This document shows, one piece after another, positions 23,357 to 32,404 of a stretch of 43,004 nt of DNA. This stretch comes from Flavobacteriales bacterium UBA1937 (lineage in GTDB: Bacteria; Bacteroidota; Bacteroidia; Flavobacteriales; Weeksellaceae), in assembly GCA_002337005.1 (NCBI GenBank), contig DDFD01000003.1, positions 1-43,004 of the forward strand. The letters are read 5' to 3'. The notes under the pieces are model-generated. The model was given only the letters and a program-made list of their open reading frames with translations. It ran no database searches and had not been told where the DNA came from. Both the position numbers and the translations under genes were made by a program. Position 1 is the stretch's first letter. Every line of letters begins with the position of its first letter.

Positions 23357-25450
23357 TTATAATTTTTGAGCTTGAATTGCAGTAATAATTACTGTATTAA
23401 TAATGTCATCTATAGTACAACCTCTGCTTAAATCGTTTACTGGTTTATTGAGACCTTGTAACATTGGGCCAATTGCCAATGCGCCTGTTTCTCTTTGTAC
23501 TGCTTTGTAGGTGTTGTTACCTGTATTTAGATCTGGGAAAATAAGTACGCTTGCTTGTCCTGCCACTTCGGAGTTTGGCAATTTACTTTTACCTACAGTC
23601 ATATCTACTGCTGCATCATATTGTATAGGTCCTTCAATTTTTAAATCTGGGCGTTTCTGACGAACGATTTCTGTAGCATTTCTTACTTTATCTACATCAT
23701 CCCCTTTGCCAGAAGTACCAGAAGAGTAGGATAGCATTGCAATTTTTGGTTCTATACCAAATGCGATACTAGAATCTGCTGATGAAATAGCAATTTCTGC
23801 TAATTGTTCTGCGGTAGGATTTGGGTTGATGGCACAATCTCCGAAAATAGAAACTCTGTTTTCTAAACACATAAAGAATATAGAAGAAACTATTTTACAT
23901 TCTGGTCTGGTTTTTACAAACTGTAATGCAGGTAAAATGGTGTGCTGTGTAGTATGAGCAGCACCAGAAACCATACCATCTGCATGACCTTTATAAACCA
24001 TCATGGTACCATAGTAAGAGACATCTTCCATTAAATCCTGAGCCATTGCCAAGGTTACATTTTTCTCTTTTCTTAGTTCGTAGTATGTTTCGCTGTAGTT
24101 TTCGTAATCTGCAGATTCGTTTGGTAAAACGATATTTAATTTAGAATAATCGATATTTATTTTGAGTTCTGCAGCTCTTTTTTCTATTTCTTTTCTAGAA
24201 CCAATTACGGTAAGATCTACCACATCCATCTCTTGTAATCTAGAAATAGCAATGAGAACACGATCATCATTACCTTCTGGTAAAACAATGTGTTTTCTTT
24301 CTTTTCTGGCTTGTTTTAAGAGATTGTACTGGAACATACGTGGTGTAATTCCATCTACCTCGAAGGTTACTAATTTTTCTGAAAGTTCGTCTAAGTTTAC
24401 ATATTTTTGGAAAGCTTGGATAGAAGTTTCTATTTTTTTGATGTTATCTGCGTAGATTTTAGATTTTATAGCACCAATTCTATTGGCAATCAGATAGGTG
24501 CCATCTTCTACCGAAGCAATAGGAACAATATCAGAAAGACCTTCTATCAATTTCATGATGGTATCTTCGGGGATAATTCCTCCGGTTAATACGATACCAG
24601 AAATAGAAGGATAGTTGATTGATAAATTTGCTTGTAAAGCTCCCAAAATAATATCTGCACGATCGCCAGGTGTAATTACAAGACCTTTTTCGGTAATGTG
24701 CTGAAGATAATTTCTAAGTTGCATAGCTCCTACACTGAAACTATCTACCTGATTATTGATGTTTTTTTCTCCGAAAAGTAATTTACCATCTAATTCTTCA
24801 ATGATTTCCTTAAAAGTAGGACTGTCTAGTCCTCTAATTACAGGAATTTCAAACTTCAAAATAGAATCTGGAAAAGTATTTTTAAGCTTAATATTGATTA
24901 AGTCTTTGTCATCTGCATTTACTTTATTGGCAATAATGGCAAGAACTTCTACATCTTTGTCTCTGAATGTGCTGTAAGTAAGATTAAGAGTGTCTATAAG
25001 TTCTTCTATGCTTTTATTTTCGCCAGAACCAACGATGGTTACAGGTATTCCTAGATTTTTGGCAATCAATACATTAATGTCTAATTCTATGGCAGTGCCT
25101 TCGCCAGAGAAACTGGTTCCTTCTACCAAAACATAATCAAACTTGTCTTCTAATACTTTGTATTTTTCTATAATTAGGTCTATTACAGAATCTATATTAC
25201 CATTATTTTTCTCCTTGATTAATTTACTCTTGGTAATAGCGTAGGCGTTTTCATAAGGAATGTCTAATTTAAAATAATCAATTACAGTTTGTATATGACT
25301 ATCAATTTTTTCATCCTCAGTATCTTCTATAATTGGTCTGAAATAGCCAACTTTAGTTGCCTTCCCAATCAACATACTCATCATGCCAAGTGTAATGGCA
25401 GATTTACCGCTGTGAGGCTCATTAGTAGTAATATAAATTGCTTTACTCAT
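23357..25450 (-). CDS. pta: Phosphate acetyltransferase (long, BioD-DRTGG-PTA form)
   Basis: The enzyme converts acetyl-CoA + phosphate to acetyl phosphate + CoA and feeds AckA. At 697 residues it is the long form. Residues 1-~215 form a BioD-like P-loop domain (TTNEPHSGKSAITLGMM). A DRTGG regulatory domain follows (~220-330, LVITPGDRADIILGALQAN). The catalytic PTA_PTB domain starts near 370 (RMFQYNLLKQARKERKHIVL, then PEGNDDRVLIA). DGMVSGAAHTT, LSYSSGTSGKGDDVDK and ALAIGPMLQGLNKPVNDLSR mark the active-site half. It is first in the pta-ackA operon. The 5' side is a long gene-free AT-rich stretch holding a possible -7 box (TAATTTTG on the minus strand, 25536-25543). Confidence 0.97.
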   Translation of the reverse strand: MSKAIYITTNEPHSGKSAITLGMMSMLIGKATKVGYFRPIIEDTEDEKIDSHIQTVIDYFKLDIPYENAYAITKSKLIKEKNNGNIDSVIDLIIEKYKVLEDKFDYVLVEGTSFSGEGTAIELDINVLIAKNLGIPVTIVGSGENKSIEELIDTLNLTYSTFRDKDVEVLAIIANKVNADDKDLINIKLKNTFPDSILKFEIPVIRGLDSPTFKEIIEELDGKLLFGEKNINNQVDSFSVGAMQLRNYLQHITEKGLVITPGDRADIILGALQANLSINYPSISGIVLTGGIIPEDTIMKLIEGLSDIVPIASVEDGTYLIANRIGAIKSKIYADNIKKIETSIQAFQKYVNLDELSEKLVTFEVDGITPRMFQYNLLKQARKERKHIVLPEGNDDRVLIAISRLQEMDVVDLTVIGSRKEIEKRAAELKINIDYSKLNIVLPNESADYENYSETYYELRKEKNVTLAMAQDLMEDVSYYGTMMVYKGHADGMVSGAAHTTQHTILPALQFVKTRPECKIVSSIFFMCLENRVSIFGDCAINPNPTAEQLAEIAISSADSSIAFGIEPKIAMLSYSSGTSGKGDDVDKVRNATEIVRQKRPDLKIEGPIQYDAAVDMTVGKSKLPNSEVAGQASVLIFPDLNTGNNTYKAVQRETGALAIGPMLQGLNKPVNDLSRGCTIDDIINTVIITAIQAQKL

Positions 25451-26071
25451 AAGATAATTTTTACTTTTTTTAGAAAAACATCAATCGTTATTGCTTATAA
25501 TTTTGTGATATACTCTTGATGTAAATTTTCATTTGCAAAATTACAAATATTAAGAACAATATACCATTGAGATATATCAGAATTAAGTGTTTTTTATTCT
25601 AAAAAATATTTTGATAGACCTATAATTGTTTAAAAAATATTTCAATATGATATTTTAAATTATTGATTAGTAATTGATTGTGTTAAATAAAAAAAGTAAA
25701 GTCTATTTTATTATAAATTTAATAAAAGACAAAAAAGCAACATTATTATTATATAATATGAGATAAATCATAATAATTAATGATTTTTCAGTTACATTTT
25801 TGATAAAAACTGATATAATTTAGTGTTAAATGTTAAATTTTATTAACGTTTTTGTTTTTGATACCATCATAAAAAAGCCTCATCATAAAAAAAGATGAGG
25901 CAAAAATGTATAAAAGTTAATGTTTCACCCTTAAAATTTATACAGCACAAATCTAATAAAAATGTTTTGGTGTAACCAAATAATTTCAATCTATATTCAT
26001 CGTTTCTATAGCTAGAAATTGTTTAATTTTACATTTTTAGAATCACTAACTTTTTATACAATATTCGATAG
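25451..26071. other. 621-bp AT-rich gene-free region between divergent genes
   Basis: I see no coding frame here. It contains the likely pta promoter side on the left, a very AT-rich centre (25600-25860), a terminator-like hairpin on the minus strand (25877-25901) and a small inverted repeat TTGGT/ACCAA near 25970. The hairpin has no minus-strand protein gene to terminate, so a small RNA is possible. Confidence 0.4.
25877..25901 (-). terminator. Orphan terminator-like hairpin
   Basis: GCCTCATC and GATGAGGC form a perfect 8-bp stem with a 9-base loop. Read on the minus strand it is followed by TTTTTTATG, a good T tract; read on the plus strand it is followed by A's. No minus-strand gene lies upstream of it. 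Confidence 0.6.
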
Positions 26072-26464
26072 ATGAAAATAAAAGAACTACAAAACATCTT
26101 AAATAATCAACCTTCAGTTTCAGGAAACACTTTTTTCATTTTTTTAATTTGGGGTCTTTCTTGGTTGCTAGCCATCATATTTTTCGTTTTAGGAATAGGG
26201 CTTTTGCTAGAAAGTGCTTTGCATTACCAAATATTTTTAGATTTTGTTTCCAGACAGATAAATCTAATACTAGACCCAGAACAACGCTGGAAAATTTCTA
26301 CCAGTTTTGGGGTGATATGTTTAATTTTAAGTTTTATATTTGTTGGGATGATATTTATCTCGAAAATGGTATTGGTAAGAAATCACTTCATCATCCAGAT
26401 AGAAGATTGGCTCATCTCTGAAATCAAAGAAATAAAAATCAAACCCCGAAAATCCAAATCTTAA
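26072..26464 (+). CDS. Small two-helix membrane protein, unknown
   Basis: This 130-residue protein has two clear transmembrane helices, about residues 24-48 (FFIFLIWGLSWLLAIIFFVL) and 78-100 (FGVICLILSFIFVGMIF). The ~30-residue loop between them and the short Lys-rich C-terminal tail are polar. I recognise no family. It is followed 13 bp later by the YvlD-type membrane protein gene, probably in the same transcript. Confidence 0.75.
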   Translation: MKIKELQNILNNQPSVSGNTFFIFLIWGLSWLLAIIFFVLGIGLLLESALHYQIFLDFVSRQINLILDPEQRWKISTSFGVICLILSFIFVGMIFISKMVLVRNHFIIQIEDWLISEIKEIKIKPRKSKS

Positions 26465-26477
26465 ATTACAAAATACT

Positions 26478-26825
26478 ATGAAAGTCATTATCAAACTCCT
26501 CATCACAGCTGTGGTAGCTTATTTTTTACCAAAAATTCTAAGCGGTGTACAAGTTGTAGATTTTACCTCTGCCATCATTTTTGCAGTTGTTTTAGGTTTG
26601 CTTAATTTAATTGTTAGGCCAATTTTATCATTGCTTTCTTTGCCTATTACCATCCTTACTTTAGGGTTATTCTCATTGATAATCAATGCATTAATTATTC
26701 TTTTGGCAGATAAATTTACAGAAGGCATCAATGTAGATGGTTTTTGGTGGGCACTTATATTCAGTATAGCCTTATCCGTTATTACCTCCATTTTAGAAAG
26801 CATATTGATTAGCAAAGAAGACTAA
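26478..26825 (+). CDS. YvlD / phage holin 4 superfamily membrane protein
   Basis: This 115-residue protein has about four transmembrane segments and the features of the YvlD/Phage_holin_4_2 family: LPKILSGVQVVDFTSAI, then LGLLNLIVRPILSLLSLPIT, ILTLGLFSLIINALII and GFWWALIFSIALSVI. The family is widespread, its role is unclear, and it is not phage-specific despite the name. No phage genes lie nearby. It is probably co-transcribed with the two-helix membrane protein upstream. Confidence 0.9.
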   Translation: MKVIIKLLITAVVAYFLPKILSGVQVVDFTSAIIFAVVLGLLNLIVRPILSLLSLPITILTLGLFSLIINALIILLADKFTEGINVDGFWWALIFSIALSVITSILESILISKED

Positions 26826-26883
26826 TTCAAGGAGCATTACATAATTAACAAAAACACCAGCAGTCGCGCTATCCGCACTCGCT

Positions 26884-26933
26884 TCCCGAAAAATCCAACA
26901 CCTTTGCTTAGCTTTTTTCGGGAGAGCTCAGAC
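26884..26933. repeat. Intergenic palindromic element
   Basis: TCCCGAAAAA and TTTTTCGGGA form a perfect 10-bp inverted repeat around a 30-base loop. It sits in a locally GC-richer patch (26855-26970) that stands out from the AT-rich flanks. It resembles the interspersed intergenic repeats seen further right in this window. Confidence 0.55.
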
Positions 26934-26987
26934 AATTGCTCCTATCGCGGCTATTAAGACGCTTCTGTTTTTTTTTCGAACAAAAAA

Positions 26988-27013
26988 AAGCTGTCTTCCT
27001 TGGGAGACAGCTT
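26988..27013 (-). terminator. Terminator of the acyl-CoA ligase gene
   Basis: AAGCTGTCT and AGACAGCTT form a perfect 9-bp stem with an 8-base loop, located 15 bp past the ligase stop. On the minus strand the stem runs into eight T. Confidence 0.88.
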
Positions 27014-27027
27014 CTTTTTGTTTTCAA

Positions 27028-28797
27028 TTAAGCTCTATCATAAAGTCTTTCGTAAAGATTAATAAAAGTTTCTTTTATAATTTTTCTTTTTAATTTCATA
27101 GTTGGGGTTAGTAATCCTTCCTCTATAGTCCATACTCTAGGAGTAAGTTCTATTTTCTTGATTTGTTCCCATTTTCCTAGTGTATTATTTAGATAAGCAA
27201 TATCTTTTTCTATTCTAGCTTTTAACTCTGGTGAGTTGGCTATTTCTTCTGGTGTAGTACCTATCTTAATATGTTTTCTTTGTGCCCATAATTGTGCAAA
27301 TGCAAAATCAGGCTGTACCAATGCACAAGGCATTTTTTCGCCATCACCTACCACCATTATTTGCTCTATAAATTTAGAAGCTTTTGCTAGGTTTTCTATC
27401 ACTTGCGGAGCTACATATTTACCACCCGAAGTTTTGAACATTTCCTTCTTTCGGTCTGTAATATGTAAGAAACCTTCACTGTCTATATGTCCAATATCAC
27501 CCGTTCTAAAATATCCGTCTTCTGTAAATGCTTCTTTGGTTTTTTCTTCATCATTATAATAACCTTGGGTTATAGATGGTCCTTTTACCGTAATTTCTCC
27601 GTCTTCTTGTATTTTCACATCTAGGTTGCTTAGAACATGACCTACAGTTCCTATTTTCAAATGTTTGAAGCTATTTACAGAAATTACAGGTGAGGTTTCA
27701 GTAAGTCCATAACCTTCTAAAATCGGGATTCCTGCACCTTGGAAAATTCTATTTAATCTTTGGGATAATGCCGCAGATCCAGAAACTAACGTGGCAATGT
27801 TACCTCCCAAACCTTCTCTCCATTTTTTGAAAACAATTTTGTCTGCAATAATGTGTTTAAGAGATTTAGGTTTATTAGGATCATAATTTTCAACTAAAGA
27901 AAGTGCCCAGAAGAAAATTTTAGATTTCAAACCACCAGCTTCAGCACCTTTATCTACAATTTTATCATATACTTTTTCTATCAAACGTGGCACTACCGTC
28001 ATAATCTGAGGTTTTACTTCTTTTACGTTTTCGCCCACTTTATCTATACTTTCTGCAAAATAGATAGAAAACCCATTGCTTACATAAAGATAGTACAACA
28101 TTCTTTCGAAAATATGACAAATAGGGAGGAAGCTTAAACTTTTCAGTTCGTCTAATCCTTTGGTTACATCTGTAATAATGGGCGCGCAAGCCGTAACGTT
28201 AGAAACAATGTTTTTATGAGTAAGCATTACTCCTTTTGGTCTTCCTGTAGTCCCAGAAGTGTAAATTAAAGTGGCTAAATCTTCTGGATTTATGGTTCTT
28301 GCAATATCTTCTACTTCTTGTTGGTTGTCCGAATTTTCCCCTAAATCCAATATTTCTTGCCAGTTTGGCGCTCCAGAAATCTCATCAAATGTAAAAACAC
28401 CTTTTAGACTTTGTACATTAGGTTTTACTTGAACCAATTTTTCGTACAAATCTTTATCCGATACAAAACAGTATTTAATTTCTGCATTATTAAAAATATA
28501 AATGTAGTCTTCTACAGAAATGGTAGGGTAAACAGGTACATTGATGGCACCAATCTGAGAAATTCCCAAATCCATCACACACCATTCTGTGCGATTATTG
28601 GAAGAGATAAGTGAAATTTTATCACCGGGTTTAATCCCCAATCTCAATAATCCCCTAGAAATCTTATTTCCCTTGTTTACAAACTCTTGCGTACTGGTTT
28701 TGGTCCATACTCCATTGTATTTTGTAACCAACAAATCTTCTTTTGGATGCTGATTTGCAGCCAAGTGAGCAAAATCAAACAATCTTGTTGCCATCAT
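27028..28797 (-). CDS. Long-chain acyl-CoA synthetase (AMP-forming)
   Basis: This enzyme activates long-chain fatty acids to acyl-CoA through an acyl-adenylate. The 589 residues have the normal FadD/ACSL length and layout. The AMP-binding P-loop is LIYTSGTTGRPKGVMLTHKN, followed by SFLPICHIFERMLYYLYVSN. The adenylate motif GYGLTETSPVISVN, the hinge FRTGDIGHIDSEGFLHITDR and the KEMFKTSGGKYVAPQ loop are also present. There is no signal peptide; it is probably cytosolic or peripheral at the membrane. It is divergent from an acyl-CoA dehydrogenase gene 124 bp away, which suggests a shared role in fatty-acid oxidation. The start has two adjacent Met codons, and I cannot tell which is used. Confidence 0.95.
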   Translation of the reverse strand: MMATRLFDFAHLAANQHPKEDLLVTKYNGVWTKTSTQEFVNKGNKISRGLLRLGIKPGDKISLISSNNRTEWCVMDLGISQIGAINVPVYPTISVEDYIYIFNNAEIKYCFVSDKDLYEKLVQVKPNVQSLKGVFTFDEISGAPNWQEILDLGENSDNQQEVEDIARTINPEDLATLIYTSGTTGRPKGVMLTHKNIVSNVTACAPIITDVTKGLDELKSLSFLPICHIFERMLYYLYVSNGFSIYFAESIDKVGENVKEVKPQIMTVVPRLIEKVYDKIVDKGAEAGGLKSKIFFWALSLVENYDPNKPKSLKHIIADKIVFKKWREGLGGNIATLVSGSAALSQRLNRIFQGAGIPILEGYGLTETSPVISVNSFKHLKIGTVGHVLSNLDVKIQEDGEITVKGPSITQGYYNDEEKTKEAFTEDGYFRTGDIGHIDSEGFLHITDRKKEMFKTSGGKYVAPQVIENLAKASKFIEQIMVVGDGEKMPCALVQPDFAFAQLWAQRKHIKIGTTPEEIANSPELKARIEKDIAYLNNTLGKWEQIKKIELTPRVWTIEEGLLTPTMKLKRKIIKETFINLYERLYDRA

Positions 28798-28921
28798 ATT
28801 TTTTTAAATTTCAACTTTTTGTAAAAATAGCATTTTTTTGCAATTAACAAATAGTTCATATTCAATTTTAAAGAAATACCTAAAAAATGTATATTTACGA
28901 GCAAAATAATTTTAAAGTAAA

Positions 28922-30064
28922 ATGGATTTTAATTTAACAGAAGAACAACTGATGATTCAGCAAGCAGCAAGAGATTTCGCGCAAACTGAACTTTTACCGG
29001 GCGTTATAGAAAGAGATAACGAACAGAAATTTCCTTATGAACAAGTTAAAAAAATGGGAGAACTTGGCTTTTTAGGAATGATGGTTGATCCTAAATATAG
29101 TGGTGCAGGTATGGATAGTGTTTCTTATGTCTTGGCAATGGAAGAAATTGCAAAAATAGACGCTTCTGCTGCTGTAGTAATGTCGGTTAATAATTCTTTG
29201 GTATGTGCTGGTTTAGAAAAATTTGCTTCTGAAGAACAAAAACAAAAATATCTAGTTCCGCTTGCAAAAGGTGAGGTAATTGGTGCTTTTGCTCTTTCTG
29301 AACCTGAGGCAGGTTCTGATGCTACTTCGCAAAAAACTACTGCGATTGATATGGGAGATCATTACCTTCTAAATGGCACCAAAAACTGGATTACCAATGG
29401 CGGAAATGCTCAGTATTATATTGTAATAGCACAAACTGATGTTGAGAAAAAACACAAAGGAATCAATGCTTTTATTGTAGAAAAAGGTTGGGAAGGTTTT
29501 GTGGTAGGTAAAAAAGAAGATAAATTAGGAATAAGAGGTTCTGATACTCATTCTCTGATGTTTACTGACGTTAAAGTTCCTAAAGAAAATAGAATAGGAG
29601 AAGACGGTTTTGGGTTTAATTTTGCAATGGCAGTTTTGAACGGAGGAAGAATAGGGATTGCTTCTCAGGCGCTAGGAATTGCTTCTGGTGCTTATGAATT
29701 GTCACTTAAATATGCTAAAGAAAGAAAAGCTTTCCGTACAGAAATTATCAATCATCAAGCCATAGCATTTAAGTTGGCAGATATGCACGTAAATATTATG
29801 GCGGCAAGAATGCTTTGCTACAAAGCTGCTGCCGAAAAAGATGCTGGTTTAGATATTTCAGAATCAGGAGCTATGGCAAAACTATATGCATCTCAAGTTG
29901 CAATGGATACTACCATAGAAGCTGTTCAGATACACGGTGGTTACGGTTATGTGAAAGAATACCACGTAGAACGTATGATGAGAGATGCTAAAATCACTCA
30001 GATTTATGAAGGTACTTCAGAAATTCAAAAAATTGTAATTTCTAGAAGTATTGCTAAAAAATAA
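28922..30064 (+). CDS. Acyl-CoA dehydrogenase (FAD-dependent)
   Basis: The enzyme introduces the alpha-beta double bond into acyl-CoA, the first oxidative step of beta-oxidation, passing electrons to an electron-transfer flavoprotein. At 380 residues it has typical length with all three ACAD domains: the helical N-terminus (DFNLTEEQLMIQQAARDFAQ), the middle beta domain with ALSEPEAGSDATS and NGTKNWITNGG, and the C-terminal four-helix bundle (RKAFRTEIINHQAIAFKLAD, IHGGYGYVKEYHVERMMRD). The catalytic Glu is in IYEGTSEIQ. Chain-length specificity (short/medium or butyryl-type) cannot be read from the sequence. A good terminator lies 57 bp downstream. Confidence 0.96.
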   Translation: MDFNLTEEQLMIQQAARDFAQTELLPGVIERDNEQKFPYEQVKKMGELGFLGMMVDPKYSGAGMDSVSYVLAMEEIAKIDASAAVVMSVNNSLVCAGLEKFASEEQKQKYLVPLAKGEVIGAFALSEPEAGSDATSQKTTAIDMGDHYLLNGTKNWITNGGNAQYYIVIAQTDVEKKHKGINAFIVEKGWEGFVVGKKEDKLGIRGSDTHSLMFTDVKVPKENRIGEDGFGFNFAMAVLNGGRIGIASQALGIASGAYELSLKYAKERKAFRTEIINHQAIAFKLADMHVNIMAARMLCYKAAAEKDAGLDISESGAMAKLYASQVAMDTTIEAVQIHGGYGYVKEYHVERMMRDAKITQIYEGTSEIQKIVISRSIAKK

Positions 30065-30120
30065 TTCAATTTATGATTTACGATTTTAGAATTACGATTT
30101 CTGTAAATCAATTAACTACC

Positions 30121-30147
30121 AAAAGCTCAGATTTTTCTGAGCTTTTT
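30121..30147 (+). terminator. Terminator after the acyl-CoA dehydrogenase
   Basis: AAAAGCTCAG and CTGAGCTTTT form a perfect 10-bp stem with a 6-base loop and a T tail. It is flanked on both sides by imperfectly complementary A/T-rich strings (30073-30098 and 30165-30191). Confidence 0.88.
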
Positions 30148-30261
30148 CTATTTTTGACATCTTAAATCAAAAATCGCAAATCGAAAATTCAAGAACTTTT
30201 GTCACAATTTTTACTTTGGATAGATTTTTGTCATCACTTTTGAAATTCAAATCTAAATAAT

Positions 30262-30867
30262 ATGAAAAAAGCACTGATAATAGTAGATGTACAAAATGAT
30301 TTTTGTGAAGGTGGAGCATTAGCTGTTCCTAAAGCTAATGAGATTATTCCTTATATCAATCTTTTGATGGAAGACTCTACGTATGACGAAATTATCCTTA
30401 CACAAGATTGGCATCCCGCAAATCATAAAAGTTTTGCTTCTAATAATGATAAAAAAGTAGGAGAGAGCATAGAACTTAACGGACTTTCGCAATATATGTG
30501 GCCAGACCATTGTGTACAAGGAACTTTCGGGGCAGAATTTCATAAAGATTTGAACCTAGAAAAAGTAACACACATTGTTCAAAAAGGTAAAAACCCTGAG
30601 GTAGATAGTTACAGCGGATTTCAGGATAATAACCAATTGGTGAAAACCGATTTAGAAGATTATCTTAAATTTAAAGACATAGAATTGGTAGAAATTGTAG
30701 GTTTAGCATTAGATTATTGTGTGAAATATACGTGTATAGATGCTGCCAATGCAGGTTTTATAACTTGTCTTCATTATAAAGGCACCAAAGCTGTTAATGT
30801 AAAACCAGGTAACGACAAAGATGCTATTTTTGAACTATTAGAAAATAATGTGACCATTTTGTCATAA
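30262..30867 (+). CDS. pncA: Nicotinamidase (bifunctional nicotinamidase/pyrazinamidase)
   Basis: The enzyme hydrolyses nicotinamide to nicotinate in NAD salvage; relatives also act on pyrazinamide. It is a 201-residue isochorismatase-fold protein. The catalytic Asp is in LIIVDVQNDFCEGGAL (D9). The metal-binding DxHxxxH set is in LTQDWHPANHKSF, the Lys in QKGKNPEVDSYSGF and the nucleophile Cys in VGLALDYCVKYT, all in the expected order. Ser/Trp-rich MWPDHCVQGTFGAEFH also matches the family. It stands alone between a terminator and the DUF2891 gene, 83 bp downstream on the same strand. Confidence 0.96.
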   Translation: MKKALIIVDVQNDFCEGGALAVPKANEIIPYINLLMEDSTYDEIILTQDWHPANHKSFASNNDKKVGESIELNGLSQYMWPDHCVQGTFGAEFHKDLNLEKVTHIVQKGKNPEVDSYSGFQDNNQLVKTDLEDYLKFKDIELVEIVGLALDYCVKYTCIDAANAGFITCLHYKGTKAVNVKPGNDKDAIFELLENNVTILS

Positions 30868-30950
30868 AAAATATAAACACCACAATCATTTTTATACTTC
30901 CTGCCCAATTTTTTTGGTAGGATTTTTTATATTTATGAAAAATTTGAATA

Positions 30951-32015
30951 ATGAAGAAATTTTCTGTGTTTTTAACTTTCATTTCCATAGAATTATCTGC
31001 CCAAATACCAACTCTTACAGAAGAAATTGCAGCCAGTTTATCCGAAAAGCCTTTGCACTGTATTAACCAAGAATATCCTAATAAAACGGCACACGTTATC
31101 AATAATGAAATTGATGTAAAATTAATGCCTAAAGAATTACACCCAAGTTTTTATGGTTGTTTTGATTGGCATTCTTCTGTACATGGGCATTGGATGCTTA
31201 TTAAATTACTGAAAAATAAACCTTTTCTCAAAAATAAAGAAGAAATTATCAACATTTTAGAAGGCTCTTTTCAGCCCGAAAAAATAAAGACAGAAGCAGA
31301 ATATTTTAATAAATATCAAGTAGCCAAAAGTTTTGAGAGAACTTACGGTTGGGCTTGGTTGCTGCAATTAGATGCAGAATTGGCAACTTGGGACCATCCA
31401 AAAGCGAAAATTTGGCACAAAAATTTAAAACCTTTAACGGATGAAATCCTTACTCTTTGGAAAGAATATTTGCCAAAGCAAACGTATCCTAATAGAACAG
31501 GAGTGCACCCAAATACTGCTTTTGCTCTAAGTTTTGCTATAGATTGGGCAAGAGCAACTGACGAAAAAGATTTTGAAAATCAATTGATAGAAAAAGCAAA
31601 ATATTTTTATTTAAAAGACGAAAAAACACCTGCTTATCTAGAACCAGATGGTAGTGATTTTTTCTCACCAAGTTTAGAAATTGCGGATTTAATGACCAGA
31701 ATTTTGCCTCAAAAAGAATATGTAAAATGGTTTAATAAATTTTATGAAAAACGAAGTTTAGAAAACATTTCTCAATTACCAATCATTTCAGATATTAATG
31801 ATTATCAAACCGTTCACTTGGTTGGTTTAAGTTTTACTAGAAGTTGGTGTATGAAATCTATTGCCCAAATTTTACCAGAAAATCATCGATACAAAAAACA
31901 TTTAGAAGAAACTTCTGCCAAATTTTTAGAAAATGCTTTGCCATTGGTTTTTAAAGGAAATTATGGTGGCGACCATTGGTTGGCAAGCTTTGCGGTGTAT
32001 GCTTTGAGTAAGTAA
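30951..32015 (+). CDS. DUF2891 family protein, probably exported
   Basis: This 354-residue protein has a signal-like N-terminus (MKKFSVFLTFISIELSAQ). The body is alpha-helical and carries the DUF2891 hallmark HPSFYGCFDWHSSVHGHWML near residues 63-82, followed by FERTYGWAWLLQLDAEL, HPNTAFALSFAIDWARA and a GGDHWLASFAVYAL end. The fold resembles alpha/alpha toroid enzymes, and the conserved Asp/His/Trp cluster suggests an enzyme, but no reaction is established to my knowledge. It may be co-transcribed with pncA. A large palindromic repeat follows it. Confidence 0.9.
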   Translation: MKKFSVFLTFISIELSAQIPTLTEEIAASLSEKPLHCINQEYPNKTAHVINNEIDVKLMPKELHPSFYGCFDWHSSVHGHWMLIKLLKNKPFLKNKEEIINILEGSFQPEKIKTEAEYFNKYQVAKSFERTYGWAWLLQLDAELATWDHPKAKIWHKNLKPLTDEILTLWKEYLPKQTYPNRTGVHPNTAFALSFAIDWARATDEKDFENQLIEKAKYFYLKDEKTPAYLEPDGSDFFSPSLEIADLMTRILPQKEYVKWFNKFYEKRSLENISQLPIISDINDYQTVHLVGLSFTRSWCMKSIAQILPENHRYKKHLEETSAKFLENALPLVFKGNYGGDHWLASFAVYALSK

Positions 32016-32097
32016 AACAAAAAAAGCTCTTCGCTATTTTTTATGGAAATAAGTTTGTTATAAACTTCGATTAGATTGACATAGGAAACAGAGGCGT

Positions 32098-32278
32098 CAA
32101 AAAATTTTGAAGAATTTTCGTTAAAAAATCTCCATTGTTTGAGTGGCGGCAAAAATCTTAATTACAAAATAAAAAGTAGTTTCCGCCCGAGTTTTGGAGA
32201 TTTTAGAAAATTTTTCAAAATTTTAGCCGAGTTTCCAAGTCTTGAACTTTTGGTTCTTTTGTTTCAATACAAAAGAAC
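32098..32278. repeat. Large imperfect palindromic intergenic element
   Basis: The left arm at 32098-32149 (including AAAATCTCCA and GAGTGGCGG) pairs imperfectly with the right arm at 32183-32224 (CCGCCCGAG, TGGAGATTTT, TTCAAAATTTT). A second perfect hairpin follows: GTTCTTTTGT and ACAAAAGAAC, 32253-32262 and 32269-32278. The gap it occupies (32016-32404) shows no credible gene. It resembles a MITE-like or REP-like dispersed element. Confidence 0.6.
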
Positions 32279-32341
32279 AGAACATTTAAGTCAATATAAG
32301 TATATGATAATTCAATTCCATCGTTTTTGGTGAAGAACTAA

Positions 32342-32371
32342 AAAATCCTCCAAAAATTTCTGAAGGATTTT
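32342..32371. terminator. Terminator between the repeat and the DUF4349 gene
   Basis: AAAATCCT and AGGATTTT form an 8-bp stem with T-rich sequence after it on both strands. It lies 34 bp past the stop of the minus-strand lipoprotein gene. Confidence 0.7.
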
Positions 32372-32404
32372 AATTTTTAAGTGTTTTAATTCTTTAATTT
32401 CTAA

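Noticed and set aside
24162..24977. Plus-strand open stretches inside pta
   Set aside because: They are antisense to conserved pta domains, with no start context or homology.
26478..26825. Holin-like protein as evidence for a prophage
   Set aside because: The protein belongs to the widespread YvlD-type family, and no capsid, tail, integrase or lysis genes lie nearby.
32139..32333. Possible small gene in the gap after the DUF2891 gene
   Set aside because: The frame runs through two inverted-repeat structures and has no coding-like composition.
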